From Aerococcus suis (GTDB lineage: Bacteria > Bacillota > Bacilli > Lactobacillales > Aerococcaceae): 64,000 bases of DNA. The notes under the pieces were generated by a model that made no database searches, was not told where the DNA came from, and saw nothing but the letters and a program-made list of their open reading frames with translations. Location: the NCBI RefSeq assembly GCF_900176325.1, contig NZ_FWXK01000004.1:62001-126000 (forward strand). The letters run 5' to 3'. The position numbers and the translations under genes are program-made. Shown here one piece after another: positions 55,566 to 63,932 of this stretch (position 1 is the first letter of the stretch; the number at the start of each line of letters is the position of its first letter).

Positions 55566-56147
55566 CTATTGTACACGAGATTTTGATGCTTTACGTTGTT
55601 TTTCCATCGCTTCGCTTGTTTGTGTTGGACGAACTTCTAGCATACGTACTTCAACATGATTAATTGGTAATCCTAAAGTTGCTTCTAAAGCATCAATAAT
55701 ATGTGCTTGAATATCTGCTGCCATATCTAGGACATTTTTACGATCAGAAACATCAAATGATACATAAACTTCTGTATCTTTTGGTTGTTTCACTAATTTA
55801 GTCCGTACTTTTGGATAATGGACTTCTTTATATTGGTCCAATACGCGTAAAGCAACAGCTTCAATAGAATCTTTCGTTAATTTAATATGACCACGTTCTT
55901 GTTCTTTCACAATATTGCCTTTTGTTTTAGCTGAGAATAATGCACTAAAGAACATAATTAATGCGACCAAGAAGATTAATGCTAAGATTCCTGCCATAAT
56001 CCAACGGTAAAGTTGAACTGAAAGAATATTATTATTTACGAAGTCCGTTACTCCAGGGATTTCATAGAATAAGGACAATGTTAGGAATAAGGCTATTACA
56101 AAGATTAACGTAAATAGCACTTGGAAAAATCGTTTAAATCCACCCAT
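55566..56147 (-). CDS. amaP: Alkaline shock response membrane anchor protein AmaP
   Basis: A 193-residue protein with two N-terminal membrane segments (about 8-28 and 47-70). An Asp23-like domain follows (about 85-175; VALRVLDQYKEVHYPKVR and NHVEVRMLEVRP). In Staphylococcus it recruits Asp23 to the membrane. It heads the three-gene operon; its promoter is not clear to me. Confidence 0.88.
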   Translation of the reverse strand: MGGFKRFFQVLFTLIFVIALFLTLSLFYEIPGVTDFVNNNILSVQLYRWIMAGILALIFLVALIMFFSALFSAKTKGNIVKEQERGHIKLTKDSIEAVALRVLDQYKEVHYPKVRTKLVKQPKDTEVYVSFDVSDRKNVLDMAADIQAHIIDALEATLGLPINHVEVRMLEVRPTQTSEAMEKQRKASKSRVQ

Positions 56148-56298
56148 ATCTTCGCCTCCATTTAATTTTCTCCATAAAATGTCTTCTTACTTACTAAGGA
56201 TAGACTTAAACCCTCTCACTTGCAAGCGTAAAGAATTGAAAACAATCATAAGTCTTGATTTTTTTGTTATAAATAAAAGGCAATTAAAAATATTGAGT

Positions 56299-56327
56299 AT
56301 AAAAAAGAGACCGGTAAAACCGGCCTC
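56299..56327 (-). terminator. tcyP terminator
   Basis: GAG-A-CCGGT and ACCGG-C-CTC around a 3-base loop, then TCTTTTTT on the minus strand. Confidence 0.8.
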
Positions 56328-56355
56328 GCCACATTACTATATCTTTTTATATAAA

Positions 56356-57747
56356 TTAACCTAATTCAGCTTCAGGTGATACTTGTTGTTGTGGATCTTT
56401 CAAAATACTGTCATCCAATGTTTTCATCCGACGAGCAGTAACGACACCTGCAACCATACTGTCGTTAACATTTAACGCAGTACGTCCCATATCGATAATT
56501 GGTTCGATAGATACCATTAAACCAATGATTTCTACTGGTAAACCAAGTGAACCAAAAACGATTAGAGAAGCAAATGTTGCTCCCCCACCAACACCAGCAA
56601 CACCTAATGAAGAAATCGTGACAATTCCAATAATACTTAACCATACCATTGGGTCAGATAAGTCCATTCCTACTGTAGGTGCAACGATAACAGCTAACAT
56701 TGTTGGGTAAATTCCGGCACAACCATTTTGACCGATTGATAAACCAAACGTACTTGAGAAGTTAGCAGTTGCTTCATCAACACCCATTGCTTTAGATTGA
56801 CTAGCAATCGTTAGTGGAAGTGCCCCTGCACTTGAACGTGATGTAAACGCAAAGCTTAGAGCGTTCCAAGCTTTTTTGAAGAATTGTGCTGGGCTAACTT
56901 TGAATCCAGCTAAAATTAAAGCATGGATAATAAACATAATGATGATTGCGACATACGCTGCAATAACGAAAATACCCATATTCAATAAGGATTCGAATGA
57001 TGCAGTGGCAATAGCTTTAGTCATTAAAGCAAAAATACCATAAGGGGCTACGCGTAAAACTAATGTTACAATCCGAGAAACAATTGAATGTAAGGCATCC
57101 ATTGCTTTTTTGAAGATAGCTGCATTTTCAGGGTCTTTACGAGCGATACCTAAGTAAGCAACCCCAACAAATGTGGCGAAGATAACCACACCAATATTAG
57201 ATGTTGGACGTAAACCAGCAAAATCTTCAAAAACATTAGTTGGTAAGAAACTTAAAATTTGTTGTGGTAATGTCATACCAACAATTTCTTGTTGACTCTC
57301 TTTGATTTGAGCAATTCGAGCCATTTCATCTTCACCTTGAACTAATGTTGCTCCATCTAAATTAAATAATAAAGTTGTCATAAAACCGATTAATGAAGCA
57401 ATAGCAACTGTCACAATAAAAACAGTTAGAACATTACTACCGATTTTACCGATATTTTTTTCACCTTGAACGGTTGTAAACGCACGAACAAGTGAAACGA
57501 AAATTAACGGTGTCACTAGCATTTGTAACAAGCTAACGTAACCTGATCCGACAATGCTAATCCAATCGATAATGGTTTCAGTGGTACTTGAATCTGATTG
57601 GAATAATAATTGGATGATTGCGCCAAATACAATCCCTAATCCCAAACCAATGAACACACGACGAGAATATTTCGTATGTTTCTTAGCTAATTGATTTAAG
57701 AAAACCAATCCTGCAATAAAAACTAATAATGTAATGATAACTGACAT
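56356..57747 (-). CDS. tcyP: L-cystine symporter, TcyP/DAACS family
   Basis: A 463-residue sodium/dicarboxylate-type symporter with eight membrane helices and two re-entrant loops. Family motifs: SLLQMLVTPLIFVSLVRAF near 78, the serine-rich AFTSRSSAGALPLTI near 300, and IEPIIDMGRTALNVNDSM near 415. Length and these motifs fit TcyP, which imports cystine, rather than glutamate carriers. ATG at 57747 follows GGGAGG. Upstream lies a 400-base region with hairpins but no recognised riboswitch. Confidence 0.88.
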   Translation of the reverse strand: MSVIITLLVFIAGLVFLNQLAKKHTKYSRRVFIGLGLGIVFGAIIQLLFQSDSSTTETIIDWISIVGSGYVSLLQMLVTPLIFVSLVRAFTTVQGEKNIGKIGSNVLTVFIVTVAIASLIGFMTTLLFNLDGATLVQGEDEMARIAQIKESQQEIVGMTLPQQILSFLPTNVFEDFAGLRPTSNIGVVIFATFVGVAYLGIARKDPENAAIFKKAMDALHSIVSRIVTLVLRVAPYGIFALMTKAIATASFESLLNMGIFVIAAYVAIIIMFIIHALILAGFKVSPAQFFKKAWNALSFAFTSRSSAGALPLTIASQSKAMGVDEATANFSSTFGLSIGQNGCAGIYPTMLAVIVAPTVGMDLSDPMVWLSIIGIVTISSLGVAGVGGGATFASLIVFGSLGLPVEIIGLMVSIEPIIDMGRTALNVNDSMVAGVVTARRMKTLDDSILKDPQQQVSPEAELG

Positions 57748-58151
57748 AAAATTCCTCCCTAATTTTTGTCTCAATCATAAAATAGTTATCATTATCCTTA
57801 CTAACGACAGCTGATTCTACCATGTGGCGCAATAGATATCTTCCCTATCGAACACACGTCCAAATAGAAGTAGCTTGGCAGTCTACTTCTACAGAAACGG
57901 GAGGCGTTAGCTTTTCATCACTGCTTGGAAGGGCGAGGTTAAAAAGACATAACACCAAATAAGGGGTATAGAAGTCAGTTTCTTCTATACGGATGATTCT
58001 ACTTTCGATTGATAACAGGATATGGCACTAAATTAAAATCATCTAACTTTCGATACAATTAAAGGTCATAACGAATTGACGCATTAATTTAACACCGCTT
58101 AGTATAATAACTTAAATTTCACTTAAAATCAGTAGTTTTGCTCAAATTTTT
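57748..58151 (-). other. Structured gene-free region upstream of tcyP
   Basis: Two hairpins are visible on the minus strand: TAGAAGTAG/CTACTTCTA (57865-57891) and GTATAGAAG/CTTCTATAC (57966-57990). I see no open frame, no T-box sequence, no S-box core and no convincing promoter. Not related to the modular repeats. The content is unexplained. Confidence 0.5.
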
Positions 58152-59006
58152 TTATTTTTTTAAAATTAATGTGATATCGTTCGGGTCTTTCGCATAGACC
58201 ACATTATTTTCAATAGAAATGATTCGATTATCCGCTAATAAACTGTCCGTAATTTTTTGAAATAGTGTGTCATCATGATAATGCAATGTATACGATGCCA
58301 TGCCCGTATGTTGGTCTTTATGAGGAATCATTTTCTCCACATCCCAATTATTGATAGCAAAGTGATGATGATAACCATCATAAGAATAAAAATGCGCATT
58401 AGGTAGTGTCGCCTGTTGACGTAAATTTAATGCTTCATGATAATACCGATCAAACGCTTCAATATGTTCACTCGATAAGTGTAGATGACCAATAAACGTT
58501 CCAACAGGTAATTTTTTCGGTGTCTGTTCGTGTCGGCTCGCATACACTCCTTGGGCATCCATGGGAATTGTTATTCCATTAACACTCCCATCTGCATTGA
58601 TATCCCATTCACTAGGATCTTTATCTACATAAATTTCAATGCCATTATCTTCAGGATCTTGAATATAAAGTGCTTCCGAATAACCATGATCAGATGCTCC
58701 AATATCACGATACCCAGCTTCAATCCATCGTTTTAGTACATCTCCTAAGTCTGCACGCGAAGGTAGAAGTAAAGCAATATGAAATAAACCATTTCTTGGT
58801 CCAGTGACTAATTCATACTCCCCTTCTGCTGTTAAAATAATTAACGGTTCTTTATTTTCATCAATACCTAAAGCAATATGTTGCTTGTCTTCAGACAATA
58901 CAGATAATCCAATAATCTCTTGATAAAACTGACTCACTTTTTCTAAATCTTTTACTTGTAACGTTACTGTTTCAATACTGACTGTTTGATGATGTTGTTC
59001 TGCCAT
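58152..59006 (-). CDS. Two-domain VOC protein, CatE-like (catechol 2,3-dioxygenase family)
   Basis: A 284-residue protein with two vicinal-oxygen-chelate modules (about 8-125 and 168-284). Metal-ligand candidates are His in FHIALLLPS near 76, Glu in GIEIYVD near 123, and His in GHLHLSSEH near 173. Bacillus CatE, induced by thiol-reactive quinones, is the closest described type. The substrate here is not known. GAGGAGG precedes the ATG. The gene is divergent from the ZIP gene, and the short gap holds A/T-rich inverted elements (TTACTTAC/GTAAG). Confidence 0.85.
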   Translation of the reverse strand: MAEQHHQTVSIETVTLQVKDLEKVSQFYQEIIGLSVLSEDKQHIALGIDENKEPLIILTAEGEYELVTGPRNGLFHIALLLPSRADLGDVLKRWIEAGYRDIGASDHGYSEALYIQDPEDNGIEIYVDKDPSEWDINADGSVNGITIPMDAQGVYASRHEQTPKKLPVGTFIGHLHLSSEHIEAFDRYYHEALNLRQQATLPNAHFYSYDGYHHHFAINNWDVEKMIPHKDQHTGMASYTLHYHDDTLFQKITDSLLADNRIISIENNVVYAKDPNDITLILKK

Positions 59007-59103
59007 AAAATCCTCCTCTAGTTAATTACTTACTTTTTGTAAGTTTAATATAGCAAATATTCCAAAACTTGCAAATATTTCGGTGTGCTTGTAAATAATT
59101 TGT

Positions 59104-59132
59104 TTGCCTTCCTTAATACGGTTAGGTATACT
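59104..59132 (+). promoter_or_regulatory. ZIP transporter promoter
   Basis: TTGCCT, a 17-base spacer and TATACT, about 28 bases before the start codon. Confidence 0.75.
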
Positions 59133-59159
59133 AGAGTCAAAAGAAAAAGGAGGATTTTG

Positions 59160-59978
59160 ATGTTAGATTGGTTTATAACTTTACATCCTGTCATACAAGC
59201 AACACTGGCAGGCGTATTTACATGGGCAGTTACTGCTTTAGGTGCTTCGTTAGTTTTTCTATTTAATGAAGTGAATCAAAAATTATTAGACATTATGAAT
59301 GGTTTCGCTGCCGGAGTCATGATTGCTGCTAGTTTCTGGTCTCTATTAGCACCAGCTATTGAGCATGCTGAAAATAATGGATATGGGGTTTGGTCATTTG
59401 TCCCTGCATTAGTCGGATTCATTGTCGGTGGAATTTTCTTAAGAATTATTGATGCTATTATTCCTCATTTACATATAGGAGACGACCGCGACGATGCAGA
59501 AGGGGTCGATACGAACCTTTCATCAACAACATTATTATTTCTGGCGGTTACTATCCATAACTTCCCAGAAGGATTATCAGTCGGCGTTGCCTTTGGGGCA
59601 GCAGCTTTAGGCGTTGAATCAGCAACCATCGCTTCAGCCTTAGTCTTAACTCTAGGTATTGCCTTACAAAACTTCCCGGAAGGTTCCGCATTATCGATGC
59701 CAATTCGTGCAACCGGTGCTTCAAAAGGAAGAGCATTTAACCTAGGACAAGCGAGTGCTTTAGTGGAAATTATCGGGGCGGCATTAGGTGCTTGGTTAAT
59801 TTCTGAAGTGACAGTTATTCTACCGTACGCCTTAGCCTTCGCAGCTGGTGCAATGATCTTTGTTTGTGTCGAAGAATTGATTCCAGAATCACAAACTAAT
59901 GGCAACAAAGATATTGCTACCCTAGCCGTACTCTTTGGATTTGCCTTAATGATGACAATGGACGTCGCATTGGGATAA
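59160..59978 (+). CDS. ZIP family metal transporter (ZupT-like)
   Basis: A 272-residue membrane protein with eight helices. The metal-binding pair is in TIHNFPEGLSVG near 130 and LQNFPEGSALSMP near 168 (H-N-x-PEG type). A short His/Asp-rich loop (PHLHIGDDRDD) lies between helices 3 and 4. It imports zinc or other divalent cations. ATG at 59160 follows AAAGGAGG; the promoter begins after the longer reading, ruling that out. A repeat cluster starts two bases after the stop. Confidence 0.92.
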   Translation: MLDWFITLHPVIQATLAGVFTWAVTALGASLVFLFNEVNQKLLDIMNGFAAGVMIAASFWSLLAPAIEHAENNGYGVWSFVPALVGFIVGGIFLRIIDAIIPHLHIGDDRDDAEGVDTNLSSTTLLFLAVTIHNFPEGLSVGVAFGAAALGVESATIASALVLTLGIALQNFPEGSALSMPIRATGASKGRAFNLGQASALVEIIGAALGAWLISEVTVILPYALAFAAGAMIFVCVEELIPESQTNGNKDIATLAVLFGFALMMTMDVALG

Positions 59979-59979
59979 T

Positions 59980-60095
59980 AGGGTGTGAACATTTGCGCTT
60001 AGCTCCTTGATTTTGGAAGAAAATAGCGGATTTCGGTCTTTGAAATTCCGTATTTTTCTGAAAAATCCAGAGGAGCTGCAAATGTGAACCCGACT
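59980..60095 (+). repeat. Modular palindromic repeat, type II unit (locus B)
   Basis: A 116-base unit from AGGGTGTGA to CCCGACT. Outer arms ACATTTGC-(GCTT)-AGCTCCT and AGGAGCT-GCAAATGT are fully complementary apart from the four-base bulge. The core GGAAGAAAA...TTTTTCTGAA is shared with type III. It begins two bases after the ZIP stop codon. Confidence 0.9.
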
Positions 60096-60211
60096 AGGAT
60101 GCGATAAAGCACGGGTAACCACGGTCGTTGGACCTAAAAGCGACGACTCTCCACAAGAGAGAAGGAGCTCTTTAGGTAAACGCAGCCGTGGTTGTGCTTT
60201 AGAGCTCGACT
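60096..60211 (+). repeat. Modular palindromic repeat, type I unit (locus B)
   Basis: A 116-base unit directly abutting the type II unit. It has the same stems as the unit at 37373. The inner hairpin reads CTCTC-CACAA-GAGAG in place of CTCTCT-GTA-AGAGAG, so pairing is kept while the loop changes. Confidence 0.9.
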
Positions 60212-60214
60212 ATC

Positions 60215-60331
60215 AGGGTGTGAAGAAACGCGCTCTGATTCGAACATCTGGAAGAAAAAGCACGAAGTTTCGCTCTTTGAAACGGGTGATTTTTCTGAAG
60301 AGGCTTCGAATCAGCGTTTCTGAACCCGACT
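60215..60331 (+). repeat. Modular palindromic repeat, type III unit (locus B)
   Basis: A 117-base unit with the type II ends and core but different arms: AGAAACG-(CGCT)-CTGATTCGAA pairs with TTCGAATCAG-CGTTTCT. Both sides of the stem differ from type II, yet stay complementary. Confidence 0.9.
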
Positions 60332-60360
60332 AGGGTGTGAGAAAAAGCGATTAACCATTG
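60332..60360 (+). repeat. Modular repeat, truncated 5' end (locus B)
   Basis: AGGGTGTGAGAAAAAGCGATTAACCATTG abuts the type III unit. Its arm pattern AAAAAGC-GATTA-ACCATTG parallels the type I arm AAAGCAC-GGGTA-ACCACGG. The unit then breaks off at the uspA terminator. Confidence 0.65.
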
Positions 60361-60372
60361 CACATTAAACAT

Positions 60373-60426
60373 AAAAAACCGAGGATAAGAACACTGATAT
60401 CTCAGAATTCTTATCCTCGGTTTTTA
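60373..60426. terminator. uspA terminator, able to serve both strands
   Basis: Perfect 13-base arms CCGAGGATAAGAA and TTCTTATCCTCGG with A- and T-run flanks. Confidence 0.88.
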
Positions 60427-60455
60427 ACTTAGTATAAATAACTAACACAATGATT

Positions 60456-60881
60456 TTAATGTGTAATCAAAACATTACATTTCGCATGACGAACAACATA
60501 TTCAGAAACAGATCCCATCATGACACGTTCCATGTTCGTTTTACCAGTAGATCCAATCACAATCAAATCAACGGCTAACTCTTTTGCTTCTTCTAGAATA
60601 CCTCGTCTTGGGTCACCTTTTTCAACTTTCGTTTCAACAGCAACTCCCTCACGTTTGGCTTCATCTTCATAAGTTTGTAACGTTTCATTCGCAATCTCAC
60701 GAGAATATTCAAATAGGTGTGTTGAATACTCAATGTTGCCGTAACGAACAAAATCATCAACTGCATTATAAATAACTAATTGACTATCATTTAATTTTGC
60801 AATTCGAACGGCCTCTTGAAAGGCACGGTAAGCTGCTTCAGAACCATCAATTGGAACTAAAATTTTATCTAATGTTGTCAT
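60456..60881 (-). CDS. Universal stress protein UspA family
   Basis: A 141-residue single Usp domain. The ATP-binding pattern IVIGSTGKTNMERVMMGSVSEYV (G-2x-G-9x-G-S/T) is at the C-terminal end and ILVPIDGSEAAYRAF at the N-terminal end, so it is likely an ATP-binding Usp. ATG at 60881 follows GGAGGG. It is transcribed alone. Confidence 0.92.
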   Translation of the reverse strand: MTTLDKILVPIDGSEAAYRAFQEAVRIAKLNDSQLVIYNAVDDFVRYGNIEYSTHLFEYSREIANETLQTYEDEAKREGVAVETKVEKGDPRRGILEEAKELAVDLIVIGSTGKTNMERVMMGSVSEYVVRHAKCNVLITH

Positions 60882-61004
60882 CTTAATCCCTCCATCTACT
60901 GATTGAAGTTGAAATATCGCTTTCAGCTTCATTTCTACTCATTAATAGATAACATTATTGGGATCTTCCCCTCTTTATTATACCAGTATTTGGAAGCGAT
61001 ATCA

Positions 61005-62090
61005 TCACCATTTTTTCAAATGATATGGTGTAAAGTCTTCTTCCTTCAATTGACGTAAGAAGGCAACAATTAATTGTACAGTTGCTTGCCAATCACGATA
61101 ACTAGCGAATAAATGATGGGTATGAGCATAACGAGTAGGTACCCCTAAAGTAGCCACTTCAACGCCAAATTCATTCGCATAGATTGAACCTGCATTCGTT
61201 CCGCCACCGGAACGAACGGCTTGTTGCAGCGCAATTCCTTCCTCTTGAGCCGTTGAAACTATTTTTTGATTTAATCGTGGGCTAGCAATATACGTACTAT
61301 CACGATAGCGTAATTGAGGACCAGAACCTAGTTGTCCTTGTGCAATTTCTCTAGGTTTGGCAAAATCATCACTTGGCGTGGCTTCAACCACAATTGCCAT
61401 TTGTGGATTAATCCGCCGTGACGTAATTTTAGCACCACGTAACCCCACTTCTTCCTGGGAAGCGAATGATCCGACTAAATTAAATGGCAAATCATTTAAT
61501 TCATCTTCAAGATGATCAAATACCGCTAAGACAACACCGACGCCTAAGCGATTATCGAAAGCTTTCCCTAACATAACGTCATTCTGTTCATTAAATTCAA
61601 ACTGAACATCTGGTGTCACTGGTTGTCCCACTTCGATACCAAAGTCTTCAATGACTTCTTCTTTACTTGTAGCACCAACATCTAATTTCAAATCTTCCAT
61701 TTTTAACGCTTGCTGTTTTTCAGTTGCAGTTAGAAAATGAGGGGGTTTACTAGAGCTAACAGCAGAAACATATTCCCCACGATTATTTAAAATTTTAAAT
61801 TTTTGAGATTGAACACTTGTTGGTACCCAACCGCCTAATGGTTGCATACCAATTTGACCCGCTGAGGTAATATAGCTAACCATAAATCCCACTTCATCTA
61901 AATGAGAATCGAGCATAACAGTTGGTTTACTATCGTCCATAGTTGTTAAATTCAAATACCCATTGTTCATATGATCAGAAACAAAAGGTAAATCTCCCGT
62001 ATATTGATGAACGACTTCTAATACTTGCTGTTCAAATCCTGGTGCTCCGTGAACATTACTTAATTCTTCTAATAGTTGTTTAATATCCAT
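61005..62090 (-). CDS. M42 family glutamyl/leucyl aminopeptidase
   Basis: A 361-residue cytoplasmic two-zinc aminopeptidase. Metal ligands can be placed at His in MLDSHLDEVGF near 65, Asp in KAFDNRLGVGVV near 183, Glu-Glu in ASQEEVGLRGA near 215, Asp or Glu in VVEATPSDDF near 240, and His in RYAHTHHLF near 327. The family trims peptides as dodecameric shells. ATG at 62090 follows AGGTGA. It begins 10 bases after the acetyltransferase gene, so the two form an operon. Confidence 0.92.
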   Translation of the reverse strand: MDIKQLLEELSNVHGAPGFEQQVLEVVHQYTGDLPFVSDHMNNGYLNLTTMDDSKPTVMLDSHLDEVGFMVSYITSAGQIGMQPLGGWVPTSVQSQKFKILNNRGEYVSAVSSSKPPHFLTATEKQQALKMEDLKLDVGATSKEEVIEDFGIEVGQPVTPDVQFEFNEQNDVMLGKAFDNRLGVGVVLAVFDHLEDELNDLPFNLVGSFASQEEVGLRGAKITSRRINPQMAIVVEATPSDDFAKPREIAQGQLGSGPQLRYRDSTYIASPRLNQKIVSTAQEEGIALQQAVRSGGGTNAGSIYANEFGVEVATLGVPTRYAHTHHLFASYRDWQATVQLIVAFLRQLKEEDFTPYHLKKW

Positions 62091-62099
62091 TGCCGTCAC

Positions 62100-62390
62100 C
62101 TACTCATGATTATCATAATCAATTGCGCCATATTTTTCTGGTTGTTCAGCAAATTTTTTTACCACATATGGACATTGCGCTTTAATTTGTTTGCCAGCTT
62201 GTTCCATTTCTGATACTAAATGGTCTAATAATTTACCAGCCATCCCTTGACCACGTAAACTAGGATCAACAAAGGTATGATCCGCTACTACATATTCCCC
62301 TTGTGGTTGATAGGTAATTTCTGCAATCATTTCATTATCTTCATTGTATAGTCGGTAAGCATTTTCTTCTTTTATAAATTCTGGTGTCAT
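62100..62390 (-). CDS. Small GNAT-family N-acetyltransferase (NATD1-like)
   Basis: A 96-residue acetyltransferase of the YidJ/GTL3B-like class, with the acetyl-CoA loop DPSLRGQGMAGKLLDHLV near 43-60 and the end CPYVVKKFAEQPEKY typical of the group. The substrate is unknown. ATG at 62390 follows GGAGG; the longer reading would cover the ribosome site. Confidence 0.88.
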   Translation of the reverse strand: MTPEFIKEENAYRLYNEDNEMIAEITYQPQGEYVVADHTFVDPSLRGQGMAGKLLDHLVSEMEQAGKQIKAQCPYVVKKFAEQPEKYGAIDYDNHE

Positions 62391-62506
62391 TGAATAAAAC
62401 CTCCATATATAAACCTTTTTTGATTGGTTGTATCTTAGCATATTTCTGTCTTTGTGGTAAGTCAGGTGTTTTTTAATCTTATTCTAATAAATCATATCTC
62501 AAAAAT

Positions 62507-62535
62507 TCGCAATCTTTCTAAATAATTGCTATAAT
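62507..62535 (+). promoter_or_regulatory. ald promoter
   Basis: TCGCAA, a 17-base spacer ending TTGC, and TATAAT, about 49 bases before the ald start. A near-cre sequence, TTGCAAACGATTTTA, follows with one mismatch. Confidence 0.6.
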
Positions 62536-62583
62536 AAATCGTGTAGACAATTGCAAACGATTTTATAAGGAGGACTTGATACA

Positions 62584-63696
62584 ATGAAAATTGGTATCCC
62601 TAAAGAAATTAAAAATAACGAAAGTCGTGTTTCCCTAACTCCAGCCGGTGCGTTTGTACTAACAAATGCTGGCCACGAAGTTTTTGTTGAAACACATGCC
62701 GGTGAAGGTTCTTCATTCTCAGATGAAGATTACAAAGAACAAGGTGCAACAATTGTAGAAACTGCTAAAGAAGCTTGGAACCAAGATATGGTTATGAAAG
62801 TAAAAGAACCTCTTGAAGAAGAATATGAATTCTTCCATGAAGGGTTAATTTTATTCACATACTTACATTTAGCTTCAGAGAAAAAATTAACTGACGCTTT
62901 ACTTGAAAACAAAGTAACAGCTATCGGTTATGAAACAATGGAATTAGACGGAACACTTCCTCTATTAACACCAATGAGTCAAGTAGCTGGTCGTATGGCC
63001 ATTCAAACTGGTGCTCAATTCTTAGAAAAACAAGTTGGTGGTAAAGGTGCTTTACTAGGAGCTATCCCAGGTGTTAAATCAAGTAATGTTGTTATCATCG
63101 GTGGTGGTGTTGCTGGTACAAACGCTGCCCAAATGGCACTTGGTTTAGGAGCAAACGTTACAATCTTAGACGTTAGCCCACACCGTCTAAACGAACTTGA
63201 AGACATCTTTAATGGTCAAGTAGAAACATTGATGTCTAACAGCTTCAATATTGCGAGTGCCGTTGAAGACGCTGACTTAGTTATCGGTTGTGTCTTAATT
63301 CCAGGTTCTAAAGCGCCAACGTTAGTAACAGAAGAAATGGTTAAATCTATGCCTGAAGGTTCTGTTATCGTTGATATCGCGATTGACCAAGGTGGTATCT
63401 TCGCAACAACTGACCAATTAGGTACATTAGACAACCCTACTTACATCAAACACGGTGTTGTTCACTATGCTGTTCCTAATATGCCAGGTGCTGTACCACA
63501 AACATCAACATTAGGATTAACAAACGTTTCATTAAACTATGCCAAAGCAATTGCAAACAAAGGCGCTGAACAAGCAGCCAAAGACGATAACACTATCGCA
63601 ACTGGTTTCCAAACTTACCAAGGTAAACTAACAAACCAACCAGTCGCAGAAGCACAAGACAAAGAATACACACCACTAGTTAAACTATTAAAATAA
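62584..63696 (+). CDS. ald: Alanine dehydrogenase
   Basis: A 370-residue NAD-dependent enzyme that converts L-alanine to pyruvate and ammonia, and the reverse. The N-terminal signature is [20 protein letters not shown]; the pyruvate-site residues lie near 73-96 (KVKEP, TYLHLA), and the NAD-binding glycine motif is [15 protein letters not shown] near 172. Length matches the family. AAGGAGG precedes the ATG. A repeat cluster begins four bases after the stop. Confidence 0.96.
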   Translation: MKIGIPKEIKNNESRVSLTPAGAFVLTNAGHEVFVETHAGEGSSFSDEDYKEQGATIVETAKEAWNQDMVMKVKEPLEEEYEFFHEGLILFTYLHLASEKKLTDALLENKVTAIGYETMELDGTLPLLTPMSQVAGRMAIQTGAQFLEKQVGGKGALLGAIPGVKSSNVVIIGGGVAGTNAAQMALGLGANVTILDVSPHRLNELEDIFNGQVETLMSNSFNIASAVEDADLVIGCVLIPGSKAPTLVTEEMVKSMPEGSVIVDIAIDQGGIFATTDQLGTLDNPTYIKHGVVHYAVPNMPGAVPQTSTLGLTNVSLNYAKAIANKGAEQAAKDDNTIATGFQTYQGKLTNQPVAEAQDKEYTPLVKLLK

Positions 63697-63699
63697 TAT

Positions 63700-63815
63700 A
63701 GGATGCGATAAAGCACGGGTAACCACGGTCGTTGGACCTAAAAGCGACGCCTCTCTGTAAGAGAGAAGGAGCTCTTTAGGGAAACGCAGCCGTGGTTGTG
63801 CTTTAGAGCTCGACT
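63700..63815 (+). repeat. Modular palindromic repeat, type I unit (locus C)
   Basis: A 116-base unit: AAAGCAC/GTGCTTT and ACCACGG/CCGTGGT stems around bulge GGGTA, CCTAAAAG/CTCTTTAGG, and inner CTCTCT-GTA-AGAGAG. It starts three bases after the ald stop. Confidence 0.9.
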
Positions 63816-63817
63816 AT

Positions 63818-63932
63818 AGGGTGTGAACATTTGCGCTTAGCTCCTTGATTTTGGAAGAAAATAACGGATTTCGCTCTCTGAAATTCCGTATTTTCTGAAA
63901 AATCCAGAGGAGCTGCAAATGTGAACCCAACT
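63818..63932 (+). repeat. Modular palindromic repeat, type II unit (locus C)
   Basis: A 115-base unit, nearly identical to 59980-60095. It has the same arms and core and only scattered changes, and ends CCCAACT in place of CCCGACT. Confidence 0.9.

Noticed and set aside
59465-59992. 175-codon open frame opposite the ZIP gene
   Set aside because: It lies wholly antisense to a clear transporter gene, has low-complexity composition and no ribosome site.
59980-60360. CRISPR array
   Set aside because: Units of 115-117 bases abut each other with no unique spacers of even length, and no cas genes are near.
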